Shown: positions 42,397-54,231, counted from the stretch's first letter. The stretch: 64,000 nt of DNA from Nocardioides sp. (GCA_037045645.1 JBAOIH010000010.1:173154-237153), one strand, 5' to 3'. Notes: a model not told the origin generated them from the sequence alone. A program made the numbers and translations.

Positions 42397-43857
42397 GTGG
42401 ACCCAGTGACCGACCCTGTGACTCCCGAGAACGCCGCCACCGACAACGAGCGCCTGCGCGCGGCCTGGTCAGGACTCATCGACGACCTTCTGCCCAACCA
42501 GCGGGCGTGGCTGCGCAACAGCGAGACATTGACCCTCCACGGGTCAACGGCACTGATCGCGGTGCCCAACGACTTCACCCGCGGCCAACTCGAGGGTCGG
42601 CTGCGCGCGCAACTCGAAGACACCCTGAGCGACGCCTTCGATCGCGAGATCCGGATCGCGGTCACGGTCAATCCCGAGCTCGACCAGCCGGAGCCACCGG
42701 CCATCGACACCTCAATCGACCGATTCGAGGCCACACCTGGCGATATGTCGACAAAGATACAAAGTGATTCATCTGTTTTTGTGGTCGAGGATGAACCCTC
42801 TGTGAAGGCTCCGCCCACTCTCGAGACCCGCCTCAACCCGAAATACACCTTCGAGACCTTCGTCATCGGTGCCTCTAACCGTTTCCCCCACGCCGCCGCG
42901 GTCGCGGTCGCGGAGACGCCGGGCAAGTCCTACAACCCGCTGCTCATCTATGGAGACTCCGGGCTCGGCAAGACCCACCTTCTCCACGCGATCGGCCATT
43001 ACGTACGCAGCCTCTACACCGGGGCGAAGGTGCGCTACGTGTCCTCGGAGGAATTCACCAACGAGTTCATCAACGCGATCCGTGACGACCGACTCGACCG
43101 CTTCAAGAGGCGCTACCGCGAAGTCGACGTACTCCTGATCGACGACATCCAGTTCTTGGAAGGCAAGACCCAGACGCAGGAGGAGTTCTTCCACACGTTC
43201 AACGCGTTGCACAACGCCAACAAGCAGATCGTGTTGACCTCCGATCGCGCCCCCAAGCGACTTGAGGCACTCGAGGATCGACTCCGCAACCGGTTCGAGT
43301 GGGGACTGATCACCGATGTGCAACCGCCCGACCTGGAGACCCGGATCGCGATCTTGCGCAAGAAGGCCGCGATCGAGCGGATGTCGGCGCCGGCCGACGT
43401 GCTGGAGTTCATCGCCAGCAAGATCCAGACCAACATCCGTGAACTCGAAGGTGCTCTGATCCGGGTCACGGCGTTCGCCAGCCTCAATCGCCAGGAGGTC
43501 GACATCACGCTCGCCGAGATCGTCCTCAAGGACCTGATCCCCGAGGGCGGTGAGCCCGAGATCACCGCGGGGCTGATCGTGGCGCAGACCGCGGCGTACT
43601 TCGGGATCTCGCTGGACGACCTCACCGGCCCGTCGCGTGGTCGCCACCTGGTGCTCGCACGACAGATCGCGATGTACCTGTGCCGTGAGCTCACCCCGAT
43701 GTCACTGCCACAGATCGGCGAGGAGTTCCACCGCGATCACACGACGGTGATGTACGCCAACAACAAGATCAAGGACCTGCTCGCCGAACGTCGCGCAGTG
43801 TTCAACCAGGTCAGCGAACTCACCAACCGGATCAAGATGCATGCGCGCCAGTCCTGA
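42397..43857 (+). CDS. dnaA: Chromosomal replication initiator DnaA
   Basis: A 486-residue initiator. Domain I (WSGLIDDLLPNQRAWLRN) is followed by a short linker coded by an unusually AT-rich patch (about 42742-42785). The AAA+ domain has NPLLIYGDSGLGKTHLLHAI, Walker B VLLIDDIQFLEGK and DRLRNRFEWGL; domain IV has GPSRGRHLVLARQIAMYLCR and FHRDHTTVMYA for box recognition. GTG 42397 is chosen over TTG 42379; GGAAG stands just upstream. A GTG at 42406 is another option. Confidence 0.97.
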   Translation: MDPVTDPVTPENAATDNERLRAAWSGLIDDLLPNQRAWLRNSETLTLHGSTALIAVPNDFTRGQLEGRLRAQLEDTLSDAFDREIRIAVTVNPELDQPEPPAIDTSIDRFEATPGDMSTKIQSDSSVFVVEDEPSVKAPPTLETRLNPKYTFETFVIGASNRFPHAAAVAVAETPGKSYNPLLIYGDSGLGKTHLLHAIGHYVRSLYTGAKVRYVSSEEFTNEFINAIRDDRLDRFKRRYREVDVLLIDDIQFLEGKTQTQEEFFHTFNALHNANKQIVLTSDRAPKRLEALEDRLRNRFEWGLITDVQPPDLETRIAILRKKAAIERMSAPADVLEFIASKIQTNIRELEGALIRVTAFASLNRQEVDITLAEIVLKDLIPEGGEPEITAGLIVAQTAAYFGISLDDLTGPSRGRHLVLARQIAMYLCRELTPMSLPQIGEEFHRDHTTVMYANNKIKDLLAERRAVFNQVSELTNRIKMHARQS

Positions 43858-44254
43858 GCCCGTTCGAGCTTGACCTCGCGAGCCGCACGACATGTGGAAA
43901 ACGTGTGATGCGCCGGCCGAATTCCTCAACAGCACGTGTGCATGAAGGACGTACGACTGTCGACGACGCGCCACCTTCCACAGTCAGGACGCCGAGTGCC
44001 ACCGGCTCGTACACACCCGTTGTGGATGACAATCTGCCCGCTGACCTGCAGCTTCGAGGGTTCTCCACATATCCACCGGATGCTATGACTCCCACTCACC
44101 TACCAATTCGACCGGTCCCTGTGAAAGTTCTCCCGCTCTCCGGCCTGGGGAGAACTCGCCCTGACGGGGTCACACCCGCCCAGGACGTGGCAGGATGCAC
44201 ACTCCGTACTCGTGGCCGTGCTCTGTGGCTGTCACTCGTGGAAGAGACCCAATC
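43858..44254. other. oriC candidate: dnaA-dnaN intergenic region
   Basis: A 397-bp gap in the position of the chromosomal origin of mycobacteria and Streptomyces. DnaA-box-like nonamers are TGTGGAAAA 43893, CTTCCACAG near 43975, TGTGGATGA 44021, TTCTCCACA 44061 and ATATCCACC 44069. They are fewer and more degenerate than in Streptomyces oriC. The last pair lies beside a relatively AT-rich stretch (GGATGCTATGACT). The region also contains the dnaN promoter. Origin function is inferred from position and boxes. Confidence 0.75.
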
Positions 44255-45394
44255 GTGAAGTTCACCGTCGAACGCGACGTCTTCGCCGACGCCGTCGCCT
44301 GGGCTGCGCGCAGCCTGCCCGTACGCCCCAGCGCCCCCGTCCTCGCAGGACTGCTGATCGAGGCGGGAGCCGACGGCCTGGTGCTGTCGACCTTCGACTA
44401 CGAGACCTCCGCGCAGGCGAGCGTACGAGCCGACGTCTCCGACGAGGGCCGCGCGCTGGTCAGCGGGCGCCTGCTCGCCGACATCTGTCGCAGCCTGCCC
44501 GCCAAGCCGGTAACGCTCAGTCGCGAAGAGTCGCGCGTCGTACTCACATGTGGGGCCTCGCGTTTCAGTCTGCAGACGATGCCCGTCGAGGACTACCCCA
44601 CACTGCCCGACATGCCGTCGGCCTCGGGTTCGGTGCGCAGTGACGAGTTCGCGCACGCCGTCGCCCAGGCCGTCACGGCTGCAGGTCGCGACGACATGCT
44701 TCCGGTGCTGACCGGCGTACGCATCGAGATCGAGGGCGACACGATCAGCCTGCTCGCCACCGATCGCTTCCGGCTGTCCCACCGCGAGCTGACCTGGATC
44801 CCGCGTACGCCCGACGAATCCCTGGCCGCGCTCGTGCCCGCCAAGGTGCTCGGTGACACCGCAAAGTCGATGACCTCGGGCGAAGAGGTCACCATCGCGT
44901 TGTCGCACGGTGGCAGCGGCGAAGGGCTGATCGGATTCGAGGGTCAGGGCGCAGGAGGCTCTCGGCGTACGACCACTCGGTTGATCGACGGCGAGTTCCC
45001 CAAGGTCCGCAACCTCTTCCCGGCCGAACACCTCACGGTAGCCAAGGTCGACAAGACCACGCTGATCGAGGCCGTCAAGCGCGTCGCGCTGGTCGCCGAG
45101 CGCAACACGGCCGTGCAACTCGCCTTCGAGGACTCCTCCCTCACTCTCGACGCCGGCTCCGGTGACGAGGCGAAGGCCAGCGAGGCCATCGAGGCCGAAC
45201 TCAACGGCGAGGCGATCACCACGGGCTTCAACCCGCAGTTCCTGCTCGATGGTCTGGGTGCCATCGACCAGTCGGTCGTCGAGTTGGCCTTCACCCAATC
45301 GTCCAAGCCGGTTGTGATCAGCGGCTCGACGGGCGACAGTGGGGATGACGCGGCCTTCCGCTACCTGCTGATGCCGCGTCGCCTGCTCTCCTGA
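44255..45394 (+). CDS. dnaN: DNA polymerase III beta subunit (sliding clamp)
   Basis: A 379-residue clamp: KFTVERDVFADAVAWAARSLPVRPSAPVLAGLLI, DMLPVLTGVRIEIEGDTISLLATDRFRLS, TRLIDGEFPKVRNLFP, and the C-terminal YLLMPRRL that closes the partner-binding pocket. It forms a ring dimer on DNA. The start is GTG 44255, matching the family's N-terminus; the frame upstream to 44195 is not conserved. Confidence 0.97.
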   Translation: MKFTVERDVFADAVAWAARSLPVRPSAPVLAGLLIEAGADGLVLSTFDYETSAQASVRADVSDEGRALVSGRLLADICRSLPAKPVTLSREESRVVLTCGASRFSLQTMPVEDYPTLPDMPSASGSVRSDEFAHAVAQAVTAAGRDDMLPVLTGVRIEIEGDTISLLATDRFRLSHRELTWIPRTPDESLAALVPAKVLGDTAKSMTSGEEVTIALSHGGSGEGLIGFEGQGAGGSRRTTTRLIDGEFPKVRNLFPAEHLTVAKVDKTTLIEAVKRVALVAERNTAVQLAFEDSSLTLDAGSGDEAKASEAIEAELNGEAITTGFNPQFLLDGLGAIDQSVVELAFTQSSKPVVISGSTGDSGDDAAFRYLLMPRRLLS

Positions 45395-45433
45395 GAAGCT
45401 TTCTCGGGCCTACCAATCTTGAAGGGATCACCC

Positions 45434-46345
45434 ATGCACATCGGACTGATCGGTCTCGGCAAGATGGGCGGCAACATGCGCACTCGGATGCGCAATGCCG
45501 GCCTCACCGTGACGGGGTACGACCGCAATCTGGACGTGAGCGACGTCGAGTCACTCGAAGCCCTGGTCGAGGCACTCCCGTCCCCCAAGGTGGTCTGGGT
45601 GATGGTCCCGTCCGGAGACCCCACGCGCGACACGGTCAAGGCGCTGGGTGAACTCCTGAGTGAGGGCGATGTCGTGGTCGACGGCGGCAACTCGCGCTGG
45701 ACCGACGACCTGGCCAACGCCGAACTGCTCGAGGAGAAGCAGATCGGGTACGTCGACTGCGGCGTCAGCGGAGGCGTCTGGGGTCTGGAGAACGGCTACG
45801 CGCTGATGTACGGCGGCGACGCCGACGACATCGCCAAGGTCCAGCCGGCCTTCGACGCCCTCAAACCCGAAGGCGAATTCGGGTCGGTCCACGCGGGCAA
45901 GGTGGGCGCCGGGCACTTCTCGAAGATGGTCCACAACGGCATCGAGTACGCGATCATGCAGGCCTACGCCGAGGGCTGGGAATTGCTGGAGAAGGTCGAC
46001 CTGGTCGACAACGTGACCGAGGTCTTCCGGTCGTGGCGCGAGGGCACCGTGATCCGTTCCTGGCTGCTCGACCTGCTGGTCAACGCGCTGGACGAGGATC
46101 CGGGCCTGTCCGAGATCGCCGGGTACGCCGCCGACTCCGGGGAGGGTCGTTGGACGGTCGAGGCGGGCATCGAGAACGGCGTGGCAACACCGGCGATCAC
46201 GGCCGCGTTGTATGCCCGGTTCGTCTCGCAAGCCGATGACTCGGCGACGATGAAGGCGGTTGCCGCGATGCGCAACCAGTTCGGCGGGCATGCGATGAGG
46301 ACGGCCCCGCCTAAGGGTGGCGACGCTGCTGGCGCGGGGTCCTGA
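45434..46345 (+). CDS. gnd: 6-phosphogluconate dehydrogenase (decarboxylating), short form
   Basis: A 303-residue enzyme of the short (about 300 residue) Gnd class: NAD(P) motif MHIGLIGLGKMGGNMRTRM, GDVVVDGGNSRWTDD, VDCGVSGGVWGLENGY and KMVHNGIEYAIMQAYAEG with the catalytic Lys and Glu. It makes ribulose 5-phosphate from 6-phosphogluconate. A gnd gene between dnaN and recF is standard in actinobacteria. ATG 45434 has GAAGGGATC upstream. Its 3' end overlaps recF by 29 bp. Confidence 0.94.
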   Translation: MHIGLIGLGKMGGNMRTRMRNAGLTVTGYDRNLDVSDVESLEALVEALPSPKVVWVMVPSGDPTRDTVKALGELLSEGDVVVDGGNSRWTDDLANAELLEEKQIGYVDCGVSGGVWGLENGYALMYGGDADDIAKVQPAFDALKPEGEFGSVHAGKVGAGHFSKMVHNGIEYAIMQAYAEGWELLEKVDLVDNVTEVFRSWREGTVIRSWLLDLLVNALDEDPGLSEIAGYAADSGEGRWTVEAGIENGVATPAITAALYARFVSQADDSATMKAVAAMRNQFGGHAMRTAPPKGGDAAGAGS

Positions 46346-47729
46346 CCTGTACGTCTCGCATCTGACCCTGCACGACTTCCGCTCCTATCCGGAGCTGGAA
46401 CTCGAGTTGGGCCCCGGGCCGATCGCGTTCGTGGGCCGCAACGGGCAGGGCAAGACCAACATCGTCGAGGCGATCGACTACTTGTCGAGGCTGGCCTCGC
46501 ACCGGGTCTCGTCCGACGCACCGCTCGTACGCTCGGGTGCCGAGCAGGCGGTCGTCCGGGCGGCGGTCGTCAAGGACGGGCGTACGGCGACCCTCGAAGT
46601 CGAACTCAATCCTGGCCGGGCCAACCGGGCGCGGGTGAATCGTGCCCAGCTGCCGCGAGCTCGTGAGTTGATCGGCCTGGTGCGTACGGTCGTCTTCTCG
46701 CCGGAGGATCTTTCGCTGGTCAAGGGTGACCCGAGTGAACGCCGGGCGTTCCTGGACGACCTGCTGGTGTTGCGTACGCCTCGTTTCGCCGGTGTGCGCA
46801 GCGACTATGACCGGATCCTGCGCCAGCGCAACTCGTTGCTGAAGACGGCGCGACCCGGCCCGGGATCGGCGCAGCGTCGCGAGGCCGCGTTGGCGACGCT
46901 CGACGTGTGGGACGAGCAGTTGGCTCGCGTGGGTGCGGAGATCCTGGCGGCGCGGTTGGAGTTGGTGGACGCGCTGCGTCCCTATGTCGGCACGTCGTAC
47001 GAGGCCGTCGCGCGCGGCGCCAGTCGTGAGGACGCGGCGATCGAGTACAAGCCGTCGCTGGAGCTGGGGGTGGTTTCGAGACGGGCTGCGCCCTCCTCAA
47101 CCACCGAAGGGAGTGACCTACCGGTGGTTGAGGAGCGAGCGGATGCGAGCGTCTCGAAACCACGCGGTGCTGAGGACCTACCGGTGGTTGAGGAGCGAGC
47201 GGATGCGAGCGTCTCGAAACCACTCGGCGCAGACGACCTCTCCGACGCCCTCCTCGCCGAGATCCAGCGCCGCCGCAGCGACGAACTGGACCGGGGGCTC
47301 TCCCTCGTCGGCCCACACCGCGACGAACTCCTGCTGACGTTGAGCAATGGCGAGACCCGGTTGCCCGTACGTGGGTACGCCTCCCACGGCGAGTCCTGGT
47401 CGTTCGCGCTGGCGCTGCGGTTGGCAGCGTACGACCTGTTGCGCCATGAGGGCGACGACCCGATCCTGATTCTCGACGACGTCTTCGCCGAACTCGACAC
47501 CCAGCGGCGTGGCCAACTCGCCGCGATCGTCGCCGGGGCCGAACAGGTCTTGGTCACGGCTGCCGTCGGCGCAGATGTCCCCGAAGCGCTGGCCGGGCGC
47601 CGCTTCGTCGTGGAGGGTGGCACGGTGCAGGAACAGTCAGGGCAGGAACAGTCTGGGCAGGAACAGTCCGGCCAGGAACAGTCCGGGCAGGAACAGTCGA
47701 GCCGAGTCGAAACCACGGCCAATGACTGA
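46317..47729 (+). CDS. recF: DNA replication and repair protein RecF, with repeat insertions
   Basis: A 470-residue RecF; homologues are usually nearer 370-400. Motifs: YVSHLTLHDFRSYPELELEL, Walker A VGRNGQGKTNIVEAI, KGDPSERRAFLDDLL, SLVGPHRDELLLTL, signature HGESWSFALALRLAAYDLL and Walker B PILILDDVFAELD. Two additions explain the extra length: about 50 residues from three in-frame palindromic repeats (47070-47223) and a C-terminal (QEQSG)n tail from five 15-bp repeats (47628-47702). It loads RecA/RecFOR at gaps. GTG 46317 start inside gnd. Confidence 0.94.
   Translation: MATLLARGPDLYVSHLTLHDFRSYPELELELGPGPIAFVGRNGQGKTNIVEAIDYLSRLASHRVSSDAPLVRSGAEQAVVRAAVVKDGRTATLEVELNPGRANRARVNRAQLPRARELIGLVRTVVFSPEDLSLVKGDPSERRAFLDDLLVLRTPRFAGVRSDYDRILRQRNSLLKTARPGPGSAQRREAALATLDVWDEQLARVGAEILAARLELVDALRPYVGTSYEAVARGASREDAAIEYKPSLELGVVSRRAAPSSTTEGSDLPVVEERADASVSKPRGAEDLPVVEERADASVSKPLGADDLSDALLAEIQRRRSDELDRGLSLVGPHRDELLLTLSNGETRLPVRGYASHGESWSFALALRLAAYDLLRHEGDDPILILDDVFAELDTQRRGQLAAIVAGAEQVLVTAAVGADVPEALAGRRFVVEGGTVQEQSGQEQSGQEQSGQEQSGQEQSSRVETTAND
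47070..47223. repeat. Three palindromic repeats in frame inside recF
   Basis: A forward copy (GGTTTCGAGACGGGCTGCGC, then CCTCCTCAACCACCG, 47070-47106) and two reverse copies (47121-47163 and 47181-47223), which are identical over GGTGGTTGAGGAGCGAGC, GGATGCGAGC and GTCTCGAAACCAC. They translate as VVSRRAAPSSTTEG and twice as VVEERADASVSKP, between EYKPSLEL and the conserved block LLAEIQRRRSDELDRG. Confidence 0.93.
47628..47702 (+). repeat. Five tandem 15-bp repeats at the recF 3' end
   Basis: CAGGAACAGTC(A/T/C)GGG or close variants, five times without interruption, encoding QEQSG units. The next bases (GAGTCGAAACCACGG) resemble the end of the palindromic repeat. Slippage-prone and likely variable in copy number. 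Confidence 0.9.
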
Positions 47730-48246
47730 CACACCGCCAGAACCCACAGCCGCCGACGGGCTCGATCTCGCCAAGTTGATCACCCGCTCCCTGGCCAAGG
47801 CGGGCGGTCGCCGGACCACCGCGAAACGAGCCCGCCCGAGAGCGGGTCGTACGCCTCGCGGTGAGTTCAGCGGCCCGCGCCCCGACGAACGCGACCCCCA
47901 GACCCTCGACAACCTGCTCGGCAGACTCGTGCGCGACGAGGGCTGGGAAGTCGACCTCAAGGTCCATTCGGTCTTCGGCCGCTGGGGCGAACTCGTCGGC
48001 GACGAGGTCGCTGCCCACGTGACTCCGGAGGCGTTTGAAGAGGGACGATTGGTCGTACGCACCGACTCGACCGCGTGGGCGACCCAACTCAAACTGCTCG
48101 CACCAGATGTCGTACGCCGTCTCAACACCGAGCTCGGCCACGGCACGATCACCGTGATCGAGGTGCTCGGGCCGCACCTGCCGACCTGGGTCAAAGGCAA
48201 GCGTTCGATGCGTGACGGGCGAGGCCCGCGCGACACGTACGGCTGA
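47722..48246 (+). CDS. DUF721 (DciA-like) protein
   Basis: A 174-residue protein. The C-terminal DUF721 domain (LDNLLGRLVRDEGWEVDLKVHSVFGRWGELVG, EGRLVVRTDSTAWATQLKLL, HGTITVIEVLGP) has the KH-like fold of DciA, which helps load the replicative helicase in many bacteria; mycobacterial Rv0004 is the homologue in the same place. The N-terminal part is basic and disordered. It overlaps the recF stop by 8 bp. Confidence 0.9.
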   Translation: MTDTPPEPTAADGLDLAKLITRSLAKAGGRRTTAKRARPRAGRTPRGEFSGPRPDERDPQTLDNLLGRLVRDEGWEVDLKVHSVFGRWGELVGDEVAAHVTPEAFEEGRLVVRTDSTAWATQLKLLAPDVVRRLNTELGHGTITVIEVLGPHLPTWVKGKRSMRDGRGPRDTYG

Positions 48247-48553
48247 GTGCGAACGTCGCATCCAGAACCGCGAAGAGCCGATCTGGCGCCCTTTCGGACG
48301 TATAGGCCCCCACCCGACCCCCTCTGAGAGCCTCTGATCGGCTCATAATCGCCTCCCAGGGCACGTTTTATCCACATTCACCCGCGATTCTGGGGGGCAG
48401 GGCGTGGAATCCGGCGCTCAGACCGCTAAACTAGGCACTTCGGTCGCCATCCCCAGCGCCGCAGCCATCAAGGTGGCTGAGCCCGGGTTTCGCGACCTTC
48501 TCCATGTCGTGGCCTCCTCGGGCGCCACACTGAATCTCTAGAGAGGGCGACGC
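48247..48553 (+). promoter_or_regulatory. gyrB upstream region with a perfect DnaA box
   Basis: A 307-bp gap. It carries TTATCCACA (48368-48376), a perfect DnaA box, and a possible -10 TAAACT near 48426. Other AT-rich patches (CTCATAATCG) stand upstream. It probably contains the gyrBA promoter, normally regulated by supercoiling; DnaA involvement is an inference from the single box. Confidence 0.5.
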
Positions 48554-50605
48554 GTGTCCGAACGGGTCACCAATGAATACGACGCCTCAGCCATCCAGGT
48601 CCTCGAAGGACTCGAAGCGGTCCGCAAGCGGCCAGGGATGTACATCGGTTCGACCGGTGAGCGAGGCCTGCACCACATGGTCTGGGAGATCGTCGACAAC
48701 TCCGTCGACGAGCGGATGGCCGGCTATGCCGACCGCATCATCCTCACCCTGCAAGCCGACGGTGGCGTACGCGTCGAGGACAACGGTCGCGGCATCCCGA
48801 CCGGCACGGCGCCCGGTCAGGAGTTGCCGGCGGTCACGCTGGCGCTGACCGTGTTGCACGCCGGCGGCAAGTTCGGTGGCGGCGGATACAAGGTCTCCGG
48901 CGGTCTGCACGGCGTGGGCGTCTCGGTCGTCAACGCGCTGTCGAGCAAGTTGGTCGTGGAGGTGAAGAACCGCGATCACCTGTGGCGTCAGGAGTTCGCA
49001 CTCGGCGACCCGGTCGGGCCGTTGGAGCAGGTACGTCCGCTGGAGGACGGCGAGGAGACCGGCACGGCGGTGACGTGGTACGCCTCGCCCGACATCTTCG
49101 AGACCACGATCTACAGCCTGGAGACGATCACGTCTCGCATCCGCGAGATGGCGTTCCTCAACAAGGGCTTGGAGATCGTCGTACGCGACCAGCGCCCGCA
49201 AGCCGACGAGATCGTCGAGGCCGTCGAGGACCCGACCGTCGACGCGAGCATCGACAGCGCCGGCCACGACGCGATCAAGCGCGGCGAGCAGGGCGGGTTG
49301 CAGCAGGTCTTCAAGTACGACCGCGGCCTGGTCGACTATGTCGAGCACCTCAACCGTCGCAAGGACAAGATCACCAACTCGATCATCTCGCTCGAAGCCG
49401 AGGGCACTGACGACAAGGGCGACATGAGCCTTGAGGTCGCGATGCAGTGGAACACCTCGTACGTCGAGTCGGTCCACACCTTCGCCAACGCGATCAACAC
49501 CCACGAGGGCGGCACCCACGAAGAGGGCTTCCGGGCCGCACTCACCTCCCAGATCAACAACTGGGGTGAGGAGTGGGGGATGATCAAGAAGCGCGAGGAC
49601 CGGCTGTCTGGTGAGGACATCCGCGAGGGCCTGACCGCGATCGTGTCGATCAAGCTCGGCAACCCCCAGTTCGAGGGGCAGACCAAGGAGAAGCTCGGCA
49701 ACACCGAGGCCAAGGGCTTCGTCCAACGCCTGGTCAACGACCAACTCGGCGCTTGGCTGGAGCAGAACCCCAGCGAGGGCAAGGACATCATCCGCAAGGC
49801 CCAGGCCGCCGCGACCGCTCGGATCGCGGCGCGCAAGGCGCGCGACCTGGCCCGCAACCGCAAGGGTCTGCTCGGCGGCGGCGGTCTGCCGGGCAAGTTG
49901 GCCGACTGCCAGTCGACCAACCCGGTCGAGTGCGAGGTCTTCATCGTGGAGGGCGACTCCGCGGGTGGCTCGGCCAAGCAGGGCCGCGACCCGCGGATCC
50001 AGGCGATCCTCCCGATCCGCGGCAAGATTCTCAACGTCGAGAAGGCGCGCATCGACAAGGTGCTGGCCAACACCGAGGTCCAGGCGATCATCTCCGCGCT
50101 CGGCACCGGCGTACACGAAGAGTTCAGCGTCGAGAAGCTGCGCTACCACAAGGTTGTGCTGATGGCCGACGCCGACGTCGACGGTCACCACATCAACACG
50201 TTGTTGCTGACGCTGCTGTTCCGGTTCATGAAGCCGCTGATCGAGCACGGGTACGTCTACATGGCGATGCCGCCGCTGTATCGGTTGCGCTGGAACAAGC
50301 CGGCCGAGCACGAGTTCGTCTATTCCGACGCCGAACGTGACGCGCTGATGAAGGACGGGTTGGAGCAGGGCAAGAAACTGCCGAAGGAGAACCCGGTCCA
50401 GCGTTATAAGGGTCTGGGTGAGATGAACGCCGACGAGTTGTGGGAGACCACCATGGATCCCGAGGCGCGCCTGATGAAGCAGGTTACCCTGGAGGATGCC
50501 GCCCAGGCCGACGAGATCTTCTCGATCCTGATGGGCGAGGACGTCGAGCAGCGCCGCTCGTTCATCCAGAGGAACGCCAAAGACGTGCGGTTCTTGGACA
50601 TCTGA
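48554..50605 (+). CDS. gyrB: DNA gyrase subunit B
   Basis: A 683-residue type II topoisomerase ATPase subunit. ATPase motifs: RKRPGMYIGSTGERGLHH, EIVDNSVDE, DNGRGIPTG, GGLHGVGVSVVNALS. TOPRIM motifs: EVFIVEGDSAGGSAKQGRD, PIRGKILNVEKAR and LMADADVDGHHI. The C-terminus reads QRRSFIQRNAKDVRFLDI. Together with GyrA it introduces negative supercoils. The start is GTG 48554. gyrA follows after a 275-bp gap filled with palindromic repeats. Confidence 0.97.
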   Translation: MSERVTNEYDASAIQVLEGLEAVRKRPGMYIGSTGERGLHHMVWEIVDNSVDERMAGYADRIILTLQADGGVRVEDNGRGIPTGTAPGQELPAVTLALTVLHAGGKFGGGGYKVSGGLHGVGVSVVNALSSKLVVEVKNRDHLWRQEFALGDPVGPLEQVRPLEDGEETGTAVTWYASPDIFETTIYSLETITSRIREMAFLNKGLEIVVRDQRPQADEIVEAVEDPTVDASIDSAGHDAIKRGEQGGLQQVFKYDRGLVDYVEHLNRRKDKITNSIISLEAEGTDDKGDMSLEVAMQWNTSYVESVHTFANAINTHEGGTHEEGFRAALTSQINNWGEEWGMIKKREDRLSGEDIREGLTAIVSIKLGNPQFEGQTKEKLGNTEAKGFVQRLVNDQLGAWLEQNPSEGKDIIRKAQAAATARIAARKARDLARNRKGLLGGGGLPGKLADCQSTNPVECEVFIVEGDSAGGSAKQGRDPRIQAILPIRGKILNVEKARIDKVLANTEVQAIISALGTGVHEEFSVEKLRYHKVVLMADADVDGHHINTLLLTLLFRFMKPLIEHGYVYMAMPPLYRLRWNKPAEHEFVYSDAERDALMKDGLEQGKKLPKENPVQRYKGLGEMNADELWETTMDPEARLMKQVTLEDAAQADEIFSILMGEDVEQRRSFIQRNAKDVRFLDI

Positions 50606-50617
50606 TGGTTTCGATGG

Positions 50618-50817
50618 TTTCGAGACGCTCGCTTCGCTCGCTCCTCAACCACCGGGGACCGCTCCTCAACCACTGGGGGCCGCTCCTCCACCACCGGGGA
50701 GTCGTGGTTTCGAGACGCTCGCTTCGCTCGCTCCTCAACCACCGGGGTCCGCTCCTCCACCACCGGGGACCGAGCACCGGTGGTTGAGGAGGCGGCATAG
50801 CCGCCGTCTCGAAACCA
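50618..50817. repeat. Palindromic repeat cluster between gyrB and gyrA
   Basis: Two full forward copies (about 50616-50654 and 50704-50743) read GGTTTCGAGACGCTCGCTTC, GCTCGCTCCTCAACCACCGG. Short tandem half-units (GGACCGCTCCTCAACCAC and variants) lie between and after them, and one reverse copy at 50778-50817 (GGTGGTTGAGGAGGCGGC, GCCGTCTCGAAACCAC). The gyrBA spacer is usually shorter in relatives, so these repeats probably expanded it. Confidence 0.9.
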
Positions 50818-50880
50818 CACTCGCTGAAGAACTATCCGCAAGTATCCAAGATTTCCTAGACACGACCAGAAAGATCAATC

Positions 50881-53712
<2,832 letters not shown>

Positions 53713-53769
53713 TGAGCGATCAGGCCCCAGGCTTCGGCCAGCGCATGCAGTCGAAAGCTTTCGCAGGCG

Positions 53770-54231
53770 ATGGAGGACTTCAAAGCCAATCGTGAGGCTC
53801 CTGTCGAGGGTGGCGTCACGACGGCGGAAGGCCCTGCTCGCGAGTCGTCGTTGCGCCGTCGCCGCAGTGCGCGCCGGGCCCGGCTGCGGCTCACCCGGGT
53901 CGACCCCTGGTCGGTGATGAAGACGGCGTTTCTGCTGTCGATCGCCTTCGGTGTCGTCACGGTGATGTCGGTGTTGGTGGTCTGGTCGGTGCTCGGCGCG
54001 ACCGGCCTGTGGGACTCGATCAACGCCACGATCGGCAACGTCTTGGGGTCCAACTCGACCTTCGACATCACGCAGTATGTCGGCACCTCGCGGGTCATCG
54101 GCTTCACCTTGCTGGTGTCGGTGATTGACGTGATCCTGCTGACCGCGATCGCCACGCTGGCCGCGTTCATCTACAACATGGCTGCGGCCTTGCTCGGTGG
54201 CATCGAGGTCACCCTGGCCGAGGAGAACTGA
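53770..54231 (+). CDS. DUF3566 membrane protein
   Basis: A 153-residue protein; the core ARRARLRLTRVDPWSVMKTAFLLSIAFGVVTVM, then DSINATIGNVLGSNSTFDITQYVGTSRVIGFTLLVSV and TLAAFIYNMAAALLGGIEVTLAE, is the DUF3566 family with two helices, encoded after gyrA in most actinobacteria (Rv0007). An ATG at 53712 overlapping the gyrA stop starts MSDQAPGFGQRMQ in another frame that ends at 53795. It may be the original start, separated by a one-base indel around 53740-53790. Function unknown. Confidence 0.85.
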   Translation: MEDFKANREAPVEGGVTTAEGPARESSLRRRRSARRARLRLTRVDPWSVMKTAFLLSIAFGVVTVMSVLVVWSVLGATGLWDSINATIGNVLGSNSTFDITQYVGTSRVIGFTLLVSVIDVILLTAIATLAAFIYNMAAALLGGIEVTLAEEN

